Assembly (NCBI GenBank): GCA_022009915.1
Contig: CP091730.1
Location: 558,001 to 622,000, forward strand
Direction: 5' to 3'
DNA length: 64,000 nucleotides
Origin: Alistipes putredinis
GTDB taxonomy: Bacteria; Bacteroidota; Bacteroidia; Bacteroidales; Rikenellaceae
Shown: positions 51,039-62,416 of the stretch, one piece after another
Layout: each line of letters opens with the position of its first letter
Position numbering within the stretch: position 1 is the first letter of the stretch
Notes under the pieces: model-generated
The model's input: only the letters and a program-made list of their open reading frames with translations
Told to the model about the DNA's origin: nothing
Databases searched by the model: none
Position numbers and translations under genes: made by a program

Positions 51039-53946
51039 TCAGTTCGCCGTCGCGGCAACTCTTTCGCCTGTCGGCGTGATGCCGTATACGACCGCTCCTT
51101 CCGGTGTTGCGGTGGTAATCTCTCCACGGTTGAGATAGCAATATTTCTGTGTATTTTCATTCCCAGCGGGATTGGCGTTACCGTCGATGTCGGCCCAGAA
51201 AAGCGGATTTATGCCGTACTTGAATTCGGGCTTGGCAGAGTAGGCCAGTGTTTTGCCGTCCGCGTCCGCCAGGCTCCCATACGGCGATTCCGGACCAGCC
51301 TTTGCAAACGTATGAGCCGGCCTGAATTTCCGCAGTTCCGGCTACCGGAGCTTCGGATGAGCGGAAAGCATCGATGTTGGTCTCGTTTATGAACTGGATT
51401 TTCAGTGCCGGTTCCGAATATTGCGAAATATGCTGTTTAGTCTGCTCTATCATCTGTTCGGTGATGTTTATAAGGCGGCTTCCGGCATAGAAGTTCTTTA
51501 ACGGCGTAAGGAATCCGTATGCCTCGAAAAAAACTCCGTGAGATTCTCTTCGAGCAGGTCGCAAGCCACCTTTACGAACTGCATCTGCGCCTCTGCATCG
51601 GTCACCTGATTATTATCGCGCATATGGTTGTAAAGGTCCTTGTAAAAATCCGGATAACCTTTTACGAATGAGGCATACAGGTGCAGTTGCCAAAAACGGA
51701 ATCACCCGCTCGTAACGCATTTCGGTATATCCGCCTTCAAGCAGATAGGGCCGGTGAGGAATCATGAAGTCGCGATAAATCATGTCGTAATAGCAACTTT
51801 TGGCCGGCGAGTTCTCCTCGCGCGTATTGAACAGCGTGGTTGCCTTTCGTTCCAGCCCGCCATTCATCATGTAATCGACGTATGCCGCGGAGAGATTGGG
51901 CATGGTTTCGTTGCATCCGGCCCAGTTCATGCTTTTAGTAACGGCATTCATGTGTCCCACTTCATGCGCCGGTCCCCAAATGTTGTTTTTCAAACTGGTC
52001 GGGTCTGCGACATTGCGAATGGTTCCCGTGCTGACGCGGAAGGCAATCGAATAGTTGGTGGCGTACATGTTCGCCGTGCCAACGTTAGTATATCGGACGT
52101 ATCAAAAGACGGTTGTACCTGCCGCGGCCCTGATACTTGTAGAATCCCTGAAACTCTTCGGTGAGGGATATGATTGTGTCTGCGAGTTCGAGCAGTTCGT
52201 TGGCGCGCTTGCCCGATACGGTGTACTGTTTGAGCGCGGTTACGGGATATGTCATCATCACCCTGCGGCCTATCATATCGAAATGGTCGCACGGAGCGTC
52301 GTATATGAGTTCTCTGAAATCCAGCGGGTCGTTTACCGTCATGTCGTAATAGCCGTTCACCGTCGCGTCGGGGAAATGTACGGTAATGCGCGGCAACGAT
52401 GCGAACGCCTCGCTGTGATACTGGATATATATGAGGCCGGTATGCCGTATTTCCAGCGTGTTGATGCCTTTTTTGAGATTGTAGTCGCAATTCTGGCCGT
52501 TTTCGTTGGTGTTGTAATCCACCACCGACATTTTGAGCTGCACTCCGTCGGGAACGTCGCTCACCATGACGCGGTAAGTGCCTGCTGCGGGAATCATCAT
52601 TCCCGTTACGTTGTCGAAACGCGAATAGGGCCGGTCTGTGCGAAAGCTCGCATTGTCGTTCGTCGGATTGCGGTATGCTTTATATTCGGCAATACGGTAC
52701 TCGGTCCGGTACGTACCGTCTGCAAGCCCCGTGGCAATACGGCGCAAAAGCGTATCGGTGATATGCGGAAGGCTTTCGGCGGTGATGCTCGGCAGAAGCT
52801 CCGAGCAACTGTAATCGGTGAATATTTCCAGCGCGTGTTTGAGGGCGGCCGTGCGATAGAATTCTATCTCGGCGGCACCCAACAGCAGTCGAGATGCGGG
52901 AGTGGATTCACGTCCGTGCGAGCTTTTGACTTTGAGTATTACGGCTCGGGGCGATACGATACCGTCTTCCGAAAAAAACGAATCGTGTCCGGAGAATCCT
53001 TCATGCCGAAATCGTGCGAGCAGACGAATGTTTCGATTCCGGCAGCGGAGGTGCAGTATACATCCACTTCACCGAACTGTCCGTAAGGAGCAGCGGGATA
53101 GTACACCATGTAATCGACCCGAGGCGTTTCGGACAGGGCGAAGCGAATCTCGGCCGGCGCATAGGTACCCGCGCTCGGAGTTTGCCATGCAGTGGTAAGG
53201 TCCGCATCATTGATATATGACAGAGGCGAAGCGGATGCCGCCTCGACACCCGATATGTCCGTAATTTCGATTTTATAATCGTTTGTTTCGGGAATCTCCG
53301 GCTTTACGGCAGCCTGCTGCGTCACGGTAACGGCGGCGGCCCGTCTGCCGTCCGCGAAATCGAACTCCACTTCCGCCTTGCGCGGCTCGTACTCGTCATT
53401 TGGCTGCACCGCAAGTACGACTTTGCCTTCGGCGGATGTCCGGTCCGCACTCAGCCATGATGCGTCGCAAGACACCTCGAAATCCACATTGGCAGTAACG
53501 CCCACGTTTATGACTCCTCCGTGCGAGTCGATGTCGTATTCGTTCCGTTCGGGAACTACGCACGGAACTATACCGGTTTGCGTTACGGTGATGCTGTCCG
53601 AAGCATCGAACAGACGGACGTAGATTTTGGCCGTGCGGCTCTGCTCGCCGGTATTCTCCTTTACGGACACCTCGATTGCAGGATTCCGCTCGTCTCCGCC
53701 TACGGTTGCATTGCACCACCGGCCGTCCTGCACCACTTCGTACTCCCATGCAACGTCGGATGCCGCAACAGCAACGGTTTTACTTTCCGGCTCGTCGGCC
53801 CGAAAACCGAGCATCCTCTCGGCCACGGATATGCTGTAAGTGACGTCGGGAACGTCGTTTACTGGCGCATCTTCACTGCAACCGCACAAAACGGCGGCCG
53901 CAAGAACAGACAGACCGAACAGGCGGAATCTCTCAATGATTCCCAT
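51039..53946 (-). CDS. Secreted BACON / M60 metallopeptidase, mucin-type O-glycopeptidase (frameshifted)
   Basis: About 965 residues. A lipoprotein signal (VLAAAVLCGC) is followed by two BACON-type beta domains (res ~35-210), then a discoidin/CBM32-like domain (YKIEITDISGVEAASASPLSYINDADLTTAWQT, res ~225-340; the run is quoted only as a marker of the fold). A PF13402-type M60 domain follows, with the zinc motif HEVGHMNAV and downstream WAGCNETMPN carrying the third Glu. The C-terminal domain ends ERVAATAN at 51039. Breaks lie near 52935, 52080, 51690, 51540 and 51270. M60 proteins of this layout cut O-glycosylated proteins such as mucins at the cell surface. It lies 7 bases downstream of lysC. 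Confidence 0.88.
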
Positions 53947-53953
53947 TTGTTTA

Positions 53954-55233
53954 TCAGTATATTACGGAACCTTCGCGGCGGACGATTCTTACGATATTGC
54001 GGGTACGCTGCGCAAGGAGCACCACATCGTTGTCGCGGCTGTACTGTTCGAGCAGCTTTTTCGTTATACCCTCGAATGGTCAGCAGTTCCATGCCGGTGT
54101 CATAGTGGACCATGAATCCTTCGGTCGAAAATTCATCCATAGCCTGAGACAGATAGCGGGAATCGTCTATGCAGAGGCTCATGCTGACGGCCGATGTCTG
54201 GATAAGATTGGTTTTGATGTTGTACCTCTCCAACAGGGTGAATATCTTGGCGAGACGCTCTTCGAGGACGAACGAGAAATCCTGCGGACGTATCGTCATG
54301 AGCACCTGACGGCGTTTGAGTATGAGAATGGGAATGTCCACGGGACTGTCTATCGAGCCCTTGATTACGCTGCCTCGTGCATTCTTGTCGCCGAACGGCC
54401 GTACGTACAGCGGTATATTCTTGTTTTGCAGAGGTTTGATTGTCTTCGGATGGATGATTTGCGCACCGCTGTAAGCGAGTTCAATCGCATCCAGATACGT
54501 AAGTTCCGGAATATAAGTGGTATCGTGGAATATCTTGGGATCGGCATTGAGGATTCCCACCACGTCTTTCCAGATGGATACGCTCTCGGCATCCAGAATC
54601 GAGGCCGTCACAGCCGCCGAGTAGTCCGACCCTTCGCGGCCGAGCGTCGTGGTCTGACCTCCTATGGTGGCGCCGATGAATCCCTGACCGATGAAGATGT
54701 GCTCGGAGGCATTCTCTATCTCCTTGGCCAGCAGTATGGTCGATATTTCTATATCGACGTTGGCATACTTGTGGTTGTTGTCCGTAATCAGGCACTTGCG
54801 CATGTCCACCCAGTGGTTGCGGACACCGCACCGGTTGAGGTATTCGGAGATTATGGTCGTGGAGATAAGCTCTCCGAAGCTCACTATGCTGTCGTATGTA
54901 CGCTCGAAATCCGCACTTTGCGGAGTGAGCCCTCCGATTATCTCACGGCACTCCTTGTAGAGTTTGAGCACTGCGGCCGGAACCTCGCCCTTTTCGAACA
55001 GCTCGGCCATTATGGAGTTATGATACTCCTCTATTTTCGAGAACAGGGCCGACGCCTGTGTCTTGTTGCCTTTCATCACCGCATCCAACACCTCTTCCAA
55101 GGCATTGGTGGTTTTGCCCATTGCCGAAATTATTATGAAAAAGAGGCTCGGTGCAGTCCTCGACGATGTATTTGAGATTGCGGACTCCGTCGGCCGATTT
55201 TACCGACGCGCCGCCGAATTTGTAAACTTTCAT
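53954..55233 (-). CDS. lysC: Aspartate kinase (frameshifted)
   Basis: A cytosolic enzyme of about 425 residues for the first step of the aspartate pathway (lysine, threonine, methionine, diaminopimelate). The start MKVYKFGGASVKSADGVRNL is the kinase signature; after a break near 55140 the frame resumes at SAMGKTTNALE. GREGSDYSAAVTAS and GAQIIHPKTIKPL follow, and then a C-terminal ACT-type regulatory domain. A break near 54070 precedes the end RIVRREGSVIY. It is a monofunctional form. Its ATG abuts the stop of the upstream peptidase gene. Confidence 0.94.
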
Positions 55234-57371
55234 CTATTTTGTCTTAACGTTTGAATTCGTATTGTAGAACATGAATGCGAACTTGTCCGCAGCCTCGTCG
55301 ATACGTTTGGAGGTGGGTTTTTCCCCGCTCCGTGTCCGGCATTGGTCTCTATGCGTATCAGAATCGGCGTCTGGCAGCCCTGAGCGTACTGCAACTGGGC
55401 GGCGAACTTGAACGAATGGGCCGGCACCACGCGGTCGTCGTGGTCGCTGGTGGTAATCAACGTGGCGGGATAGCATTCGCCCTTGCGGATATTGTGCAGC
55501 GGCGAATATTTGTATATGTATTCGAACTGACGCTCGTCGTCGCTGTTTCCGTACTCCACGCTCCATCCCCACCCTATGGTGAACAGATGATAACGCAGCA
55601 TGTCCATTACGCCCACCGCCGGCAGCGCCACTGCGAAAAGGTCCGGCCGCTGCGTCATGCAGGCGCCCACCAGCAGGCCGCCGTTCGAGCCGCCCGAGAT
55701 GGCGAGCTTTTTCTCTCGACGTATACCCTTCCCTTATCAGATATTCGGCCGCAGCGATGAAGTCGTCGAACACGTTCTGCTTGTTTTCGAGCATGCCTGC
55801 CCTGTGCCACTTCTCGCCGTACTCTCCTCCTCCGCGAAGATTGACCTCGACGTACACGCCGCCCTGCTCCATGAAAAATATGTTCGACGGGCTGAACTCC
55901 GGAGTGAGCGAAATGTTGAATCCTCCGTAGCCGTACAGTAGCGTAGGATTGTTGCCGTTCAGCCGTATGTTCCTGCGATGCGATACGAACATGGGCACCC
56001 TCTGGCCGTCCTTGCTTTCGAAGAATATCTGTTCGGTGACGAAATCCTTCGGGTCGTATTTGAGTTCAGGCTGCCAGAACAGTTCCGAAACGCCTGTGAG
56101 CGCATCGTAGCGGTAAACGGTCGCCGGCGAGAGGTACGAAGTCAGCGAATAGAATGTTTCGGTATGCTCGTCGTCGGTGCGGAAGGACGAACTCGACACC
56201 GTACCTTCGGTTTGCAGTTCGACGGGCCTCACCAATTCGCCGGCAGCGGTATACTGATAGCATTTGTTCACGGCATTTTCCAAATACGTGGCGATGAAGT
56301 ATCCGCCCACGCGCGACACGCCTTCGAGCATGTGCTCTCCCTCTGGAATGACATCGGTAACGCTTTGCGGGTTCAGCAAATCTATTTTGACCAGCCGGTA
56401 GTTCGGTGCGGAGTCGTTGGTGTAGACATACGCGACGTCGCCTGAGCTGTAAACTATGGTGTAATCGTTCTCGAATCCCTTGCAAAGCGTGCTAAAAGAG
56501 GCCGGACAGTCCGTGCGGCGATACAGGATTTCGGCTCCCGAAGTCCCCTCCGAAGAGTTTATGAACAGATACCGGCCGTCGCGGCTCTGCTCGGCCGAAA
56601 AGTAACGCAGCGGATGTGCGTCGTCCCGATAGACTTGCACGTCGGCTTTCTGCGCGGTTCCTATTCTGTGCAGGCAGACTTTCTGGTTCTCGTTCTTGTC
56701 GGCATAAGCGCGGCCCTGTCTCGGCGCATCGTAACGGCTGTAATAAAATCCCTTGGAGTCCGCCGTCCATTCGGCACCCGAGAACTTCACCCAGTTCACC
56801 CTGTCCGGAAGGTTCTTGCCGGTGGCAGTCTCCATCACCCGTATTTCCACCCAGTCCGAGCCGGCCGACGATACGCCGTATGCCATGTAACGGCTGTCGG
56901 GAGAGAAGGATATGAAACCGAGAGCCACAGTGCCGTCTTCGGAGAGCGTATTGGGGTCCAGAAACACCTCTGCCTGTCCGTCGATTCCCTTTTGGCGGTA
57001 CAGCACGCTCTGGTTTTGCAGTCCGTCGTTGCGCATCACGAAATAGTACTCGCCCTCCTTTTTGCGGGATTCCCTCTTTCGGATAGTTCCAAAGGTCCTC
57101 TATTCAGTGCGCGGATTGCGTCGCGGCAGGGGATTTGCGACAGGTAATCGAACGTGACGCGGTTCTGTGCGGCGACCCAGCGTTTCGTGTTCTCGTTTTC
57201 GGGGTCTTCGAGCCAGCGGTACGGATCGGCGACTTCATGGCCGAAATACGTATCCGAGACATCTTCTCGCGGCGTTTGCGGGTAGGGTAACATATTGACT
57301 TTTCCGTAATGGTCGCATCCCGACGCCGTTATGGCGAGCGCCGCTAACGCCGGTAGCGAGAATTTTTGCAT
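55234..57371 (-). CDS. Prolyl oligopeptidase family S9A, exported (frameshifted)
   Basis: About 710 residues. A lipoprotein signal (LAALAITASGC) indicates envelope location, unusual for the classical cytosolic enzyme but common in Bacteroidetes. The N-terminal seven-bladed propeller begins DPYRWLEDPENENTKRWV. The catalytic domain has the nucleophile in ISGGSNGGLLVGACM, Asp in TTSDHDDRVVP and His in NAGHGAGK. Breaks occur near 57065, 55720 and 55320. It cuts after proline in peptides up to about 30 residues. It is first in the minus-strand unit with lysC and the M60 gene. Confidence 0.9.
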
Positions 57372-57450
57372 TCATGGGTCGGCAGTTTTAACGATTCGGG
57401 CCTGAAATGTTCACATTCGGGCCGTTGCGGGCAAAAAGTACAAAAATTTT

Positions 57451-57483
57451 TTTGTTCATATCGGCTTAAAAAAACTACTTTTG
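57451..57483 (+). promoter_or_regulatory. dapD: Promoter of dapD-birA-dprA-tatD
   Basis: TTTG, a 21-base spacer, then TACTTTTG gives a good -33/-7 pair. It lies 25 bases before the dapD ATG. Confidence 0.75.
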
Positions 57484-57508
57484 CATATATTCTAAACAAA
57501 TTACTGCG

Positions 57509-58330
57509 ATGTACGAAAATATTGAACTCGCCGTCGAAAAATGCTGGGAGGACCGCGCTCTGCTGAAACAGGACGAGTATGCCGACGCCGTCCGCGAGAC
57601 GGTCGCACTGCTCGACAAGGGACTGCTGCGCACGGCATCGCCGCAGGCGGACGGACAGTGGAAGGTGAACGAATGGGTGAAAAAAGCCGTCCTGATGTAT
57701 TTCCCCATTTGCAAGATGCGCACCATGCACGCCGGAGAACTGGAATTTTACGACAAGATAGAACTCAAACACGATTTCGCCTCCTTGGGCGTGAGGGTGG
57801 TTCCGCCGGCCGTGGCACACTACGGGTCGTATGTCGCCCCAAGCGCGATAATGATGCCGTCATACGTGAACATCGGCGCCTATGTGGACGAATGGACGAT
57901 GGTGGATACATGGGTGACCGTCGGGTCGTGCGCACAGATAGGCAAGCATGTGCATCTGAGCGGCGGCGTCGGAATCGGCGGCGTACTGGAACCGGTGCAG
58001 GCGGCGCCCGTCATAGTAGAGGACCACTGCTTCATCGGCTCGCGCTGCATCGTAGTCGAGGGTGCACACGTGTGCCACGACGCGGTACTGGGAGCCAACA
58101 CCGTCATCACTGGTTCGACCAAGATTATAGATGTCACCGGCTCCGAACCGGTGGAGTACCGCGGTTATGTGCCGCCGCGTTCGGTAGTCATTCCGGGAAC
58201 CTATCCCAAACGTTTCGCCGCCGGAGAGTACGGCGTACCGTGCGGCCTTATAATCGGCCGCCGCAAGGAGTCCACCGACCGCAAGACTTCGCTCAACGAT
58301 GCTCTGCGCGACTTTAACGTAGCCGTCTGA
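57509..58330 (+). CDS. dapD: Tetrahydrodipicolinate N-succinyltransferase
   Basis: An intact 273-residue enzyme of the succinylase route to diaminopimelate and lysine. The left-handed beta-helix hexapeptide repeats are clear, with VNIGAYVDEWTMVDTWVTVGSCAQIG and GGVGIGGVLEPVQAAP, as is the C-terminal IGRRKESTDRKTSLNDALR. It is a trimeric cytosolic enzyme. Its stop overlaps the birA start (TGATG). Confidence 0.96.
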   Translation: MYENIELAVEKCWEDRALLKQDEYADAVRETVALLDKGLLRTASPQADGQWKVNEWVKKAVLMYFPICKMRTMHAGELEFYDKIELKHDFASLGVRVVPPAVAHYGSYVAPSAIMMPSYVNIGAYVDEWTMVDTWVTVGSCAQIGKHVHLSGGVGIGGVLEPVQAAPVIVEDHCFIGSRCIVVEGAHVCHDAVLGANTVITGSTKIIDVTGSEPVEYRGYVPPRSVVIPGTYPKRFAAGEYGVPCGLIIGRRKESTDRKTSLNDALRDFNVAV

Positions 58331-59056
58331 TGGATTTCAGGTACAGTTTTTTTCGATACGCTGTCTTCGACCAACGACGAAGCCCGCAAAGACGTCTACT
58401 CCCATGGCGATGTCATCGTCGCACGCACCCAGACGGCCGGCCGCGGACAGAGGGGCAGCACATGGAGCGGCGAACAGGGCAGCAGTCTGATGCTGAGCAT
58501 GGTTCTCGAACCGTCGTTTTTGGAGGCCGGCCGGCAGTTTCAGCTTTTGCAGTGCGTGGCCCTTTCCGTCGCGGACATGTTCGAAAGCTACGGACTGGAC
58601 CCGCGGATAAAATGGACCAACGACATTTACATCGGCGACAGGAAAATCGTCGGGATTCTCATAGAACAGAGCCTGCGAGGCGGATTCATCGGGCGCTGCG
58701 TGGCGGGAATCGGCATAAACGTCAATCAGAGAAGATTCGAAGAGTGGATTCCCAATCCCACTTCGATGGCTCTGGAAACGGGTGCGACGTATGACTTGCG
58801 GCAGGTGCTCGAACGGCTGTGCAATGCTCTGGACGTGCGTTACGAGCAGTTGCGTGCAGGGCGGTACGAGACCCTTTCGGCCGATTACGGCAAGATTATG
58901 TACCGCATAGGCCGCCTCTCGCATTTCGTTCTGCCAGACGGGAAAACGGTATGCGGAACTGTGCGCGGAGTGAAACCCGCAGGAGAGCTTGTCGTCGAAT
59001 TCGAGGACGGAAGCTGCGGCGCTTTTCTTTTCGGAGACATAAGGTTCGTGATATGA
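58330..59056 (+). CDS. birA: Biotin-protein ligase (one frameshift)
   Basis: About 241 residues. It activates biotin and attaches it to carboxylase carrier proteins. The start MDFRYSFFDTLSSTNDEA is restored by removing one T from a run of seven near 58350. The biotinyl-AMP motif GRGQRGSTW, then KWTNDIYIGDRKIVGILIEQ, and a C-terminal SH3-like domain are visible. It has no N-terminal DNA-binding domain, so it is not a BirA-type repressor. It overlaps dprA by four bases. Confidence 0.94.
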
Positions 59057-60162
59057 ATGAAACGGAAACACTTTACGGCATCGCTCTCACGTTCGTCCGC
59101 GGTCTTGGTCCGGCGGGCACGACACGCCTGCTGAACGACTTTTCCAGCGCCGAGGCTATTTTCGCGGCATCTGAATCCCAACTCATTGATTCCGGGCTGA
59201 GAGCCGACATAGCCCGCAGCATCGCCGGCAGGGATTCCCTGAGGGATGCGGAGCGGGAGCTGAAATATGCACGCAAAAACGGCATTACCGCCATAGCCTC
59301 GTCCGACGAGCTTTACCCTCCGCTCTTGCGGGAGTGCAGCGACTATCCGGCCGTCATCTATGTCAAGGGCAATCCCGAATCGCTTTCGCGCCGGACGCTT
59401 TCGGTGGTGGGCACGCGCCGCGTCACGCAGTACGGCCTTTTGATGTGCGACAAAATCATAGGCTCCCTTGCCGAGCGCGTGCCGGACCTGTGCATAGTCA
59501 GCGGACTGGCTTTCGGCGTGGATTCCGCAGCGCATCGGGCCGCCCTCAGGTACGGCGTTCCGACCGTCGGATTCATCGCTTCGCCGCTACCCGACATTAC
59601 GCCCGCACAGAACCGCGACTTGGCCGAAAACATGATTAAGGCGGGCGGTGCCGTAGTCTCGGGCTCAATTCGCAAACCAGACAGAACGGCAATCTCTATA
59701 TTCCTCGCAACAGACTTATCGCCGGCGCAAGCGCGGGAACGATAGTCGTGGAATCCGCGGCCGACGGCGGAGCCATGCACACGGCCTCGTTCGCCGACGG
59801 CTACTACCGCACACTGCTGGCCATACCCGGCAGGGCCACCGACCCGCTTTTCGTTCGGGCCAAATCTCCTGATACGTTCGCAGAAGGCCCGCATGGTGTG
59901 TTCGGCGGAGGATGTCTTGCGCGAATTGTCTTGGGATTTGGACCGGAGCGTGAAACCCGCACGCGAAAGCAGGCGCGAGGAGCTGAGCGACGCCCAACGC
60001 GGGATATTGGGCTGTTTCAGGGACCGGTCGAGCCTTTCGGCCGACGAGCTGTGTTCGCTTTGCGCAATGAGCACCTCCGAACTCGCTCCGCTGCTGCTCG
60101 AAATGGAGTTTTCGGGACTTTTAAGGGCTTTGCCCGGTAACGTATACGAGAAACTATGTTGA
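59053..60162 (+). CDS. dprA: DNA-processing protein DprA (frameshifted)
   Basis: About 369 residues. It loads RecA on incoming single-stranded DNA during natural transformation. An N-terminal SAM-like helical region is followed by the Rossmann domain with SVVGTRRVTQYG, SGLAFGVDSAAHRAAL and RNRLIAGASAGTIVVESAADGGAMHTA. A winged-helix domain (residues ~310-369) closes it. Breaks lie near 59675-59700 and 59860. The start ATG overlaps the birA stop, and the end overlaps tatD by 7 bases. Confidence 0.93.
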
Positions 60163-60936
60163 TAGATACTCACAGCCATATTTACGATTCGGCGTTCGAC
60201 CCAGACAGGGAAGAGGCGATAGAGGCGGCCAAAGCGGCCGGAGTGACGGCGCTGCTCATGCCCGCGATAGATTCGCAAAGTCACTCTGCGATGCTCGATA
60301 CGGCAAGGCGCCACGAGGGTTACTGCCTGCCGATGATAGGACTGCATCCCACTTCGGTTAACGACAATCCGGACTATTCCCAAGAGTTGAGTCTGGTCGA
60401 ACATTATCTCGCTTCGCCTCCCATGCGCTTCTACGCTGTCGGCGAAGTCGGACTGGACCTTTATTGGGACCAGCGCTGGGAGAGGGAGCAGATGGATGTT
60501 CTGCGGCGCCAAATAGAGTTGTCCCTGAAATACGATTTGCCGCTTGTGATTCACACGCGGCAGGCCATGCCCCCAGATGTGCGAGGTGCTGTCGGAGTTC
60601 TGTGGCCGCGGCATGCGGGGCGTGATGCACGCATTCAGCGGTACCGAAGAGGATTACGAACGCATACGCTCCTACGGCGACTTTCTTTTCGGCATAGGCG
60701 GAACGGTTACCTACAAAAAAGGCGGCTCGGCTCCTCTTGTCGCCAGTTTGCAGCTCGGCGACATCGTGCTCGAAACCGACTGTCCGTATCTTCCGCCGGT
60801 GCCTTTCAGAGGAAAACGCAATCAGAGCGCCTACGTGAGCTACGTTTGCGAGGCCGTGGCGAGCATCAAGAACACTTCGTTCGACGAAGTGGCCGCCGTA
60901 ACTTCCGCCTCGGCCAAAAGGATGTTCGGACTCTAA
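60156..60936 (+). CDS. tatD: TatD family metal-dependent hydrolase / DNase (one frameshift)
   Basis: About 259 residues with a TIM-barrel amidohydrolase fold. Metal ligands appear in the run IDTHSHIYD, in GEVGLDLYWD (Glu), in PLVIHTRQA (His) and in LETDCPYLPP (Asp). A break near 60568 (extra C) precedes MCEVLSEFCGRGM. Family members act as 3'-5' exonucleases or D-aminoacyl-tRNA deacylase-like enzymes. The exact role here is not fixed. Its stop codon overlaps that of the convergent DUF5689 gene. Confidence 0.92.
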
Positions 60937-61683
60937 AATCTCGGATTATCCATTTCGGCGGCTCTGTCCCATACGGGCCGCAGCGAGTACCGGCCTGCGT
61001 AACAGTTCAGTATGCCTTCTATATATCCGCTGCCGGTCGGCAGGGGCTTGTCGGCAAACTCCGCACGGGCGCTCACGTAGACGTCCAGCGTGTCCCCACG
61101 CTTGTTTACTATGTGGCGGATTACAGCCACGTCTTCTTCGCCCCAACTAAGCGCAGTTTCCTCGTCTATGAACTGCACGTGGAAAATCCCGCCAGAGTGT
61201 GTATGAGCGAAGCGTCGAGCGCATCTATCTCCGTAATGCGTGCAGGGGCTGTTACAGCCTGGTCGCCGAAGAGTTTCACGTGCATGGGTATCCGCTCCTC
61301 CGTGATATAGTCCGTAGGAAAGCCGGAGGTGGGGGCCGCTCCGAGACAAAGCCCGCCGCCCGACTCTCCGAGCCACAGACCCTGACAGCGTACAGTTATC
61401 CGCGCACGCTGCGGGAAATAGCGGAACAGTTCGTTGCAGTCCGCCTTTATCTCGATGCCTCCGGTGGCGTCCTGCGCGGCGAGGCTGCCGGCGAAGTTGC
61501 CGAACCGGTCGCTCGAACCGACCCACAGCAGCAGCGTGACATCCTCCGTGATACGCTTGGGATAGCCCGCATAAAAGGCTCTTTGAGCGCCGCCACCGAA
61601 GTGTATCGGATTTCGGAGACGTGCTTTCCCGCACCGCAGCCCGCAAGGACCGACAGACTAACGAAAATCAATATCCTTTTCAT
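60933..61683 (-). CDS. DUF5689 domain lipoprotein, second copy (frameshifted)
   Basis: About 249 residues in three frame pieces. MKRILIFVSLSVLAGCGAG is a lipoprotein signal. After a break near 61572 the sequence reads YAGYPKRITEDVTLLLWVGSS, then DATGGIEIKADC, with the OB-like DUF5689 core. After a break near 61195 it ends GSGYIEGILNCYAGRYSLRPVWDRA. That closing motif is characteristic of DUF5689 C-termini. It starts 26 bases inside the end of the preceding gene. The function is unknown; it is probably a surface protein working with the adjacent TonB receptor. Confidence 0.72.
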
Positions 61684-62413
61684 CGCGCAACTTCAACATG
61701 GGCCGCTTGCCGTCATGGTACAGGATTCCCGTGAAAGCGGCATCCGACGGAACCCTTTTACCTGCGAAAACGGCGTAACGATTAGTTATGACGTATATGG
61801 AGTCGCCCGCACGGTCCTTGAATTTTCGAAGCGACGTATCAAGATAGTCGCTCTCCGAATACCACACAGGCAGCGTGTCGGCATAATGCAGAGACCGGAT
61901 TCTGACCAGACGTCCGTACAGGCTGCGGTTTATCTCCCCTATTTCGGTCTGAACGGGAGTTACGGCGGACGAATCGGCCGTCCGCACTATGTATCGGTCG
62001 CATACGGCCCTGTGCTGCATGTAGTCGATTTCGTAACTGCTGCCCGGCGCCGGAGGAAGGCCGCAGCGAAGAACGCCGTCGCGTGCAGCCAGCTTCAAAC
62101 CGCATAGCTTCACAATCACCTTTATGCCTCGGGGATAGACGCTGTGCAGGTCGTATCCGCCGGCCATTACCGCCATTGCGCCGCTGCCGTCGTCCATGAC
62201 GAATTCGCGGTAGAAATTTCCGGCCATGTCCGTGGCCGTGACCCGCCCCTCCACCACCGCGCTGTCAGAGACCGTGACAGCCTCGCCGCCGAGCCGGTCG
62301 ATAAGCTCCGCTATGGTAATGTTGGGCATGGCCTCTTCTCCTCTCGGGGGAGGGTCGTAACCGTGCGAGCAGGCCATGCAGAGCGAAAGAACGAACAGGA
62401 TGATTCTTTTCAT
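61658..62413 (-). CDS. DUF5689 domain lipoprotein, first copy
   Basis: An intact 251-residue protein. The signal MKRIILFVLSLCMAC gives a lipid-anchored N-terminal Cys. The body matches DUF5689: ITIAELIDRLGGEAVTVSDSAVVEGRVTATD, then REFVMDDGSGAMAVMAGG, an OB-fold-like domain. A second similar half follows, ending in KRPMLKLRDEKDIDFR. It lies 3 bases after the TonB receptor stop and overlaps the second DUF5689 gene. The three genes form one operon. Confidence 0.8.
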   Translation of the reverse strand: MKRIILFVLSLCMACSHGYDPPPRGEEAMPNITIAELIDRLGGEAVTVSDSAVVEGRVTATDMAGNFYREFVMDDGSGAMAVMAGGYDLHSVYPRGIKVIVKLCGLKLAARDGVLRCGLPPAPGSSYEIDYMQHRAVCDRYIVRTADSSAVTPVQTEIGEINRSLYGRLVRIRSLHYADTLPVWYSESDYLDTSLRKFKDRAGDSIYVITNRYAVFAGKRVPSDAAFTGILYHDGKRPMLKLRDEKDIDFR

Positions 62414-62416
62414 GGT

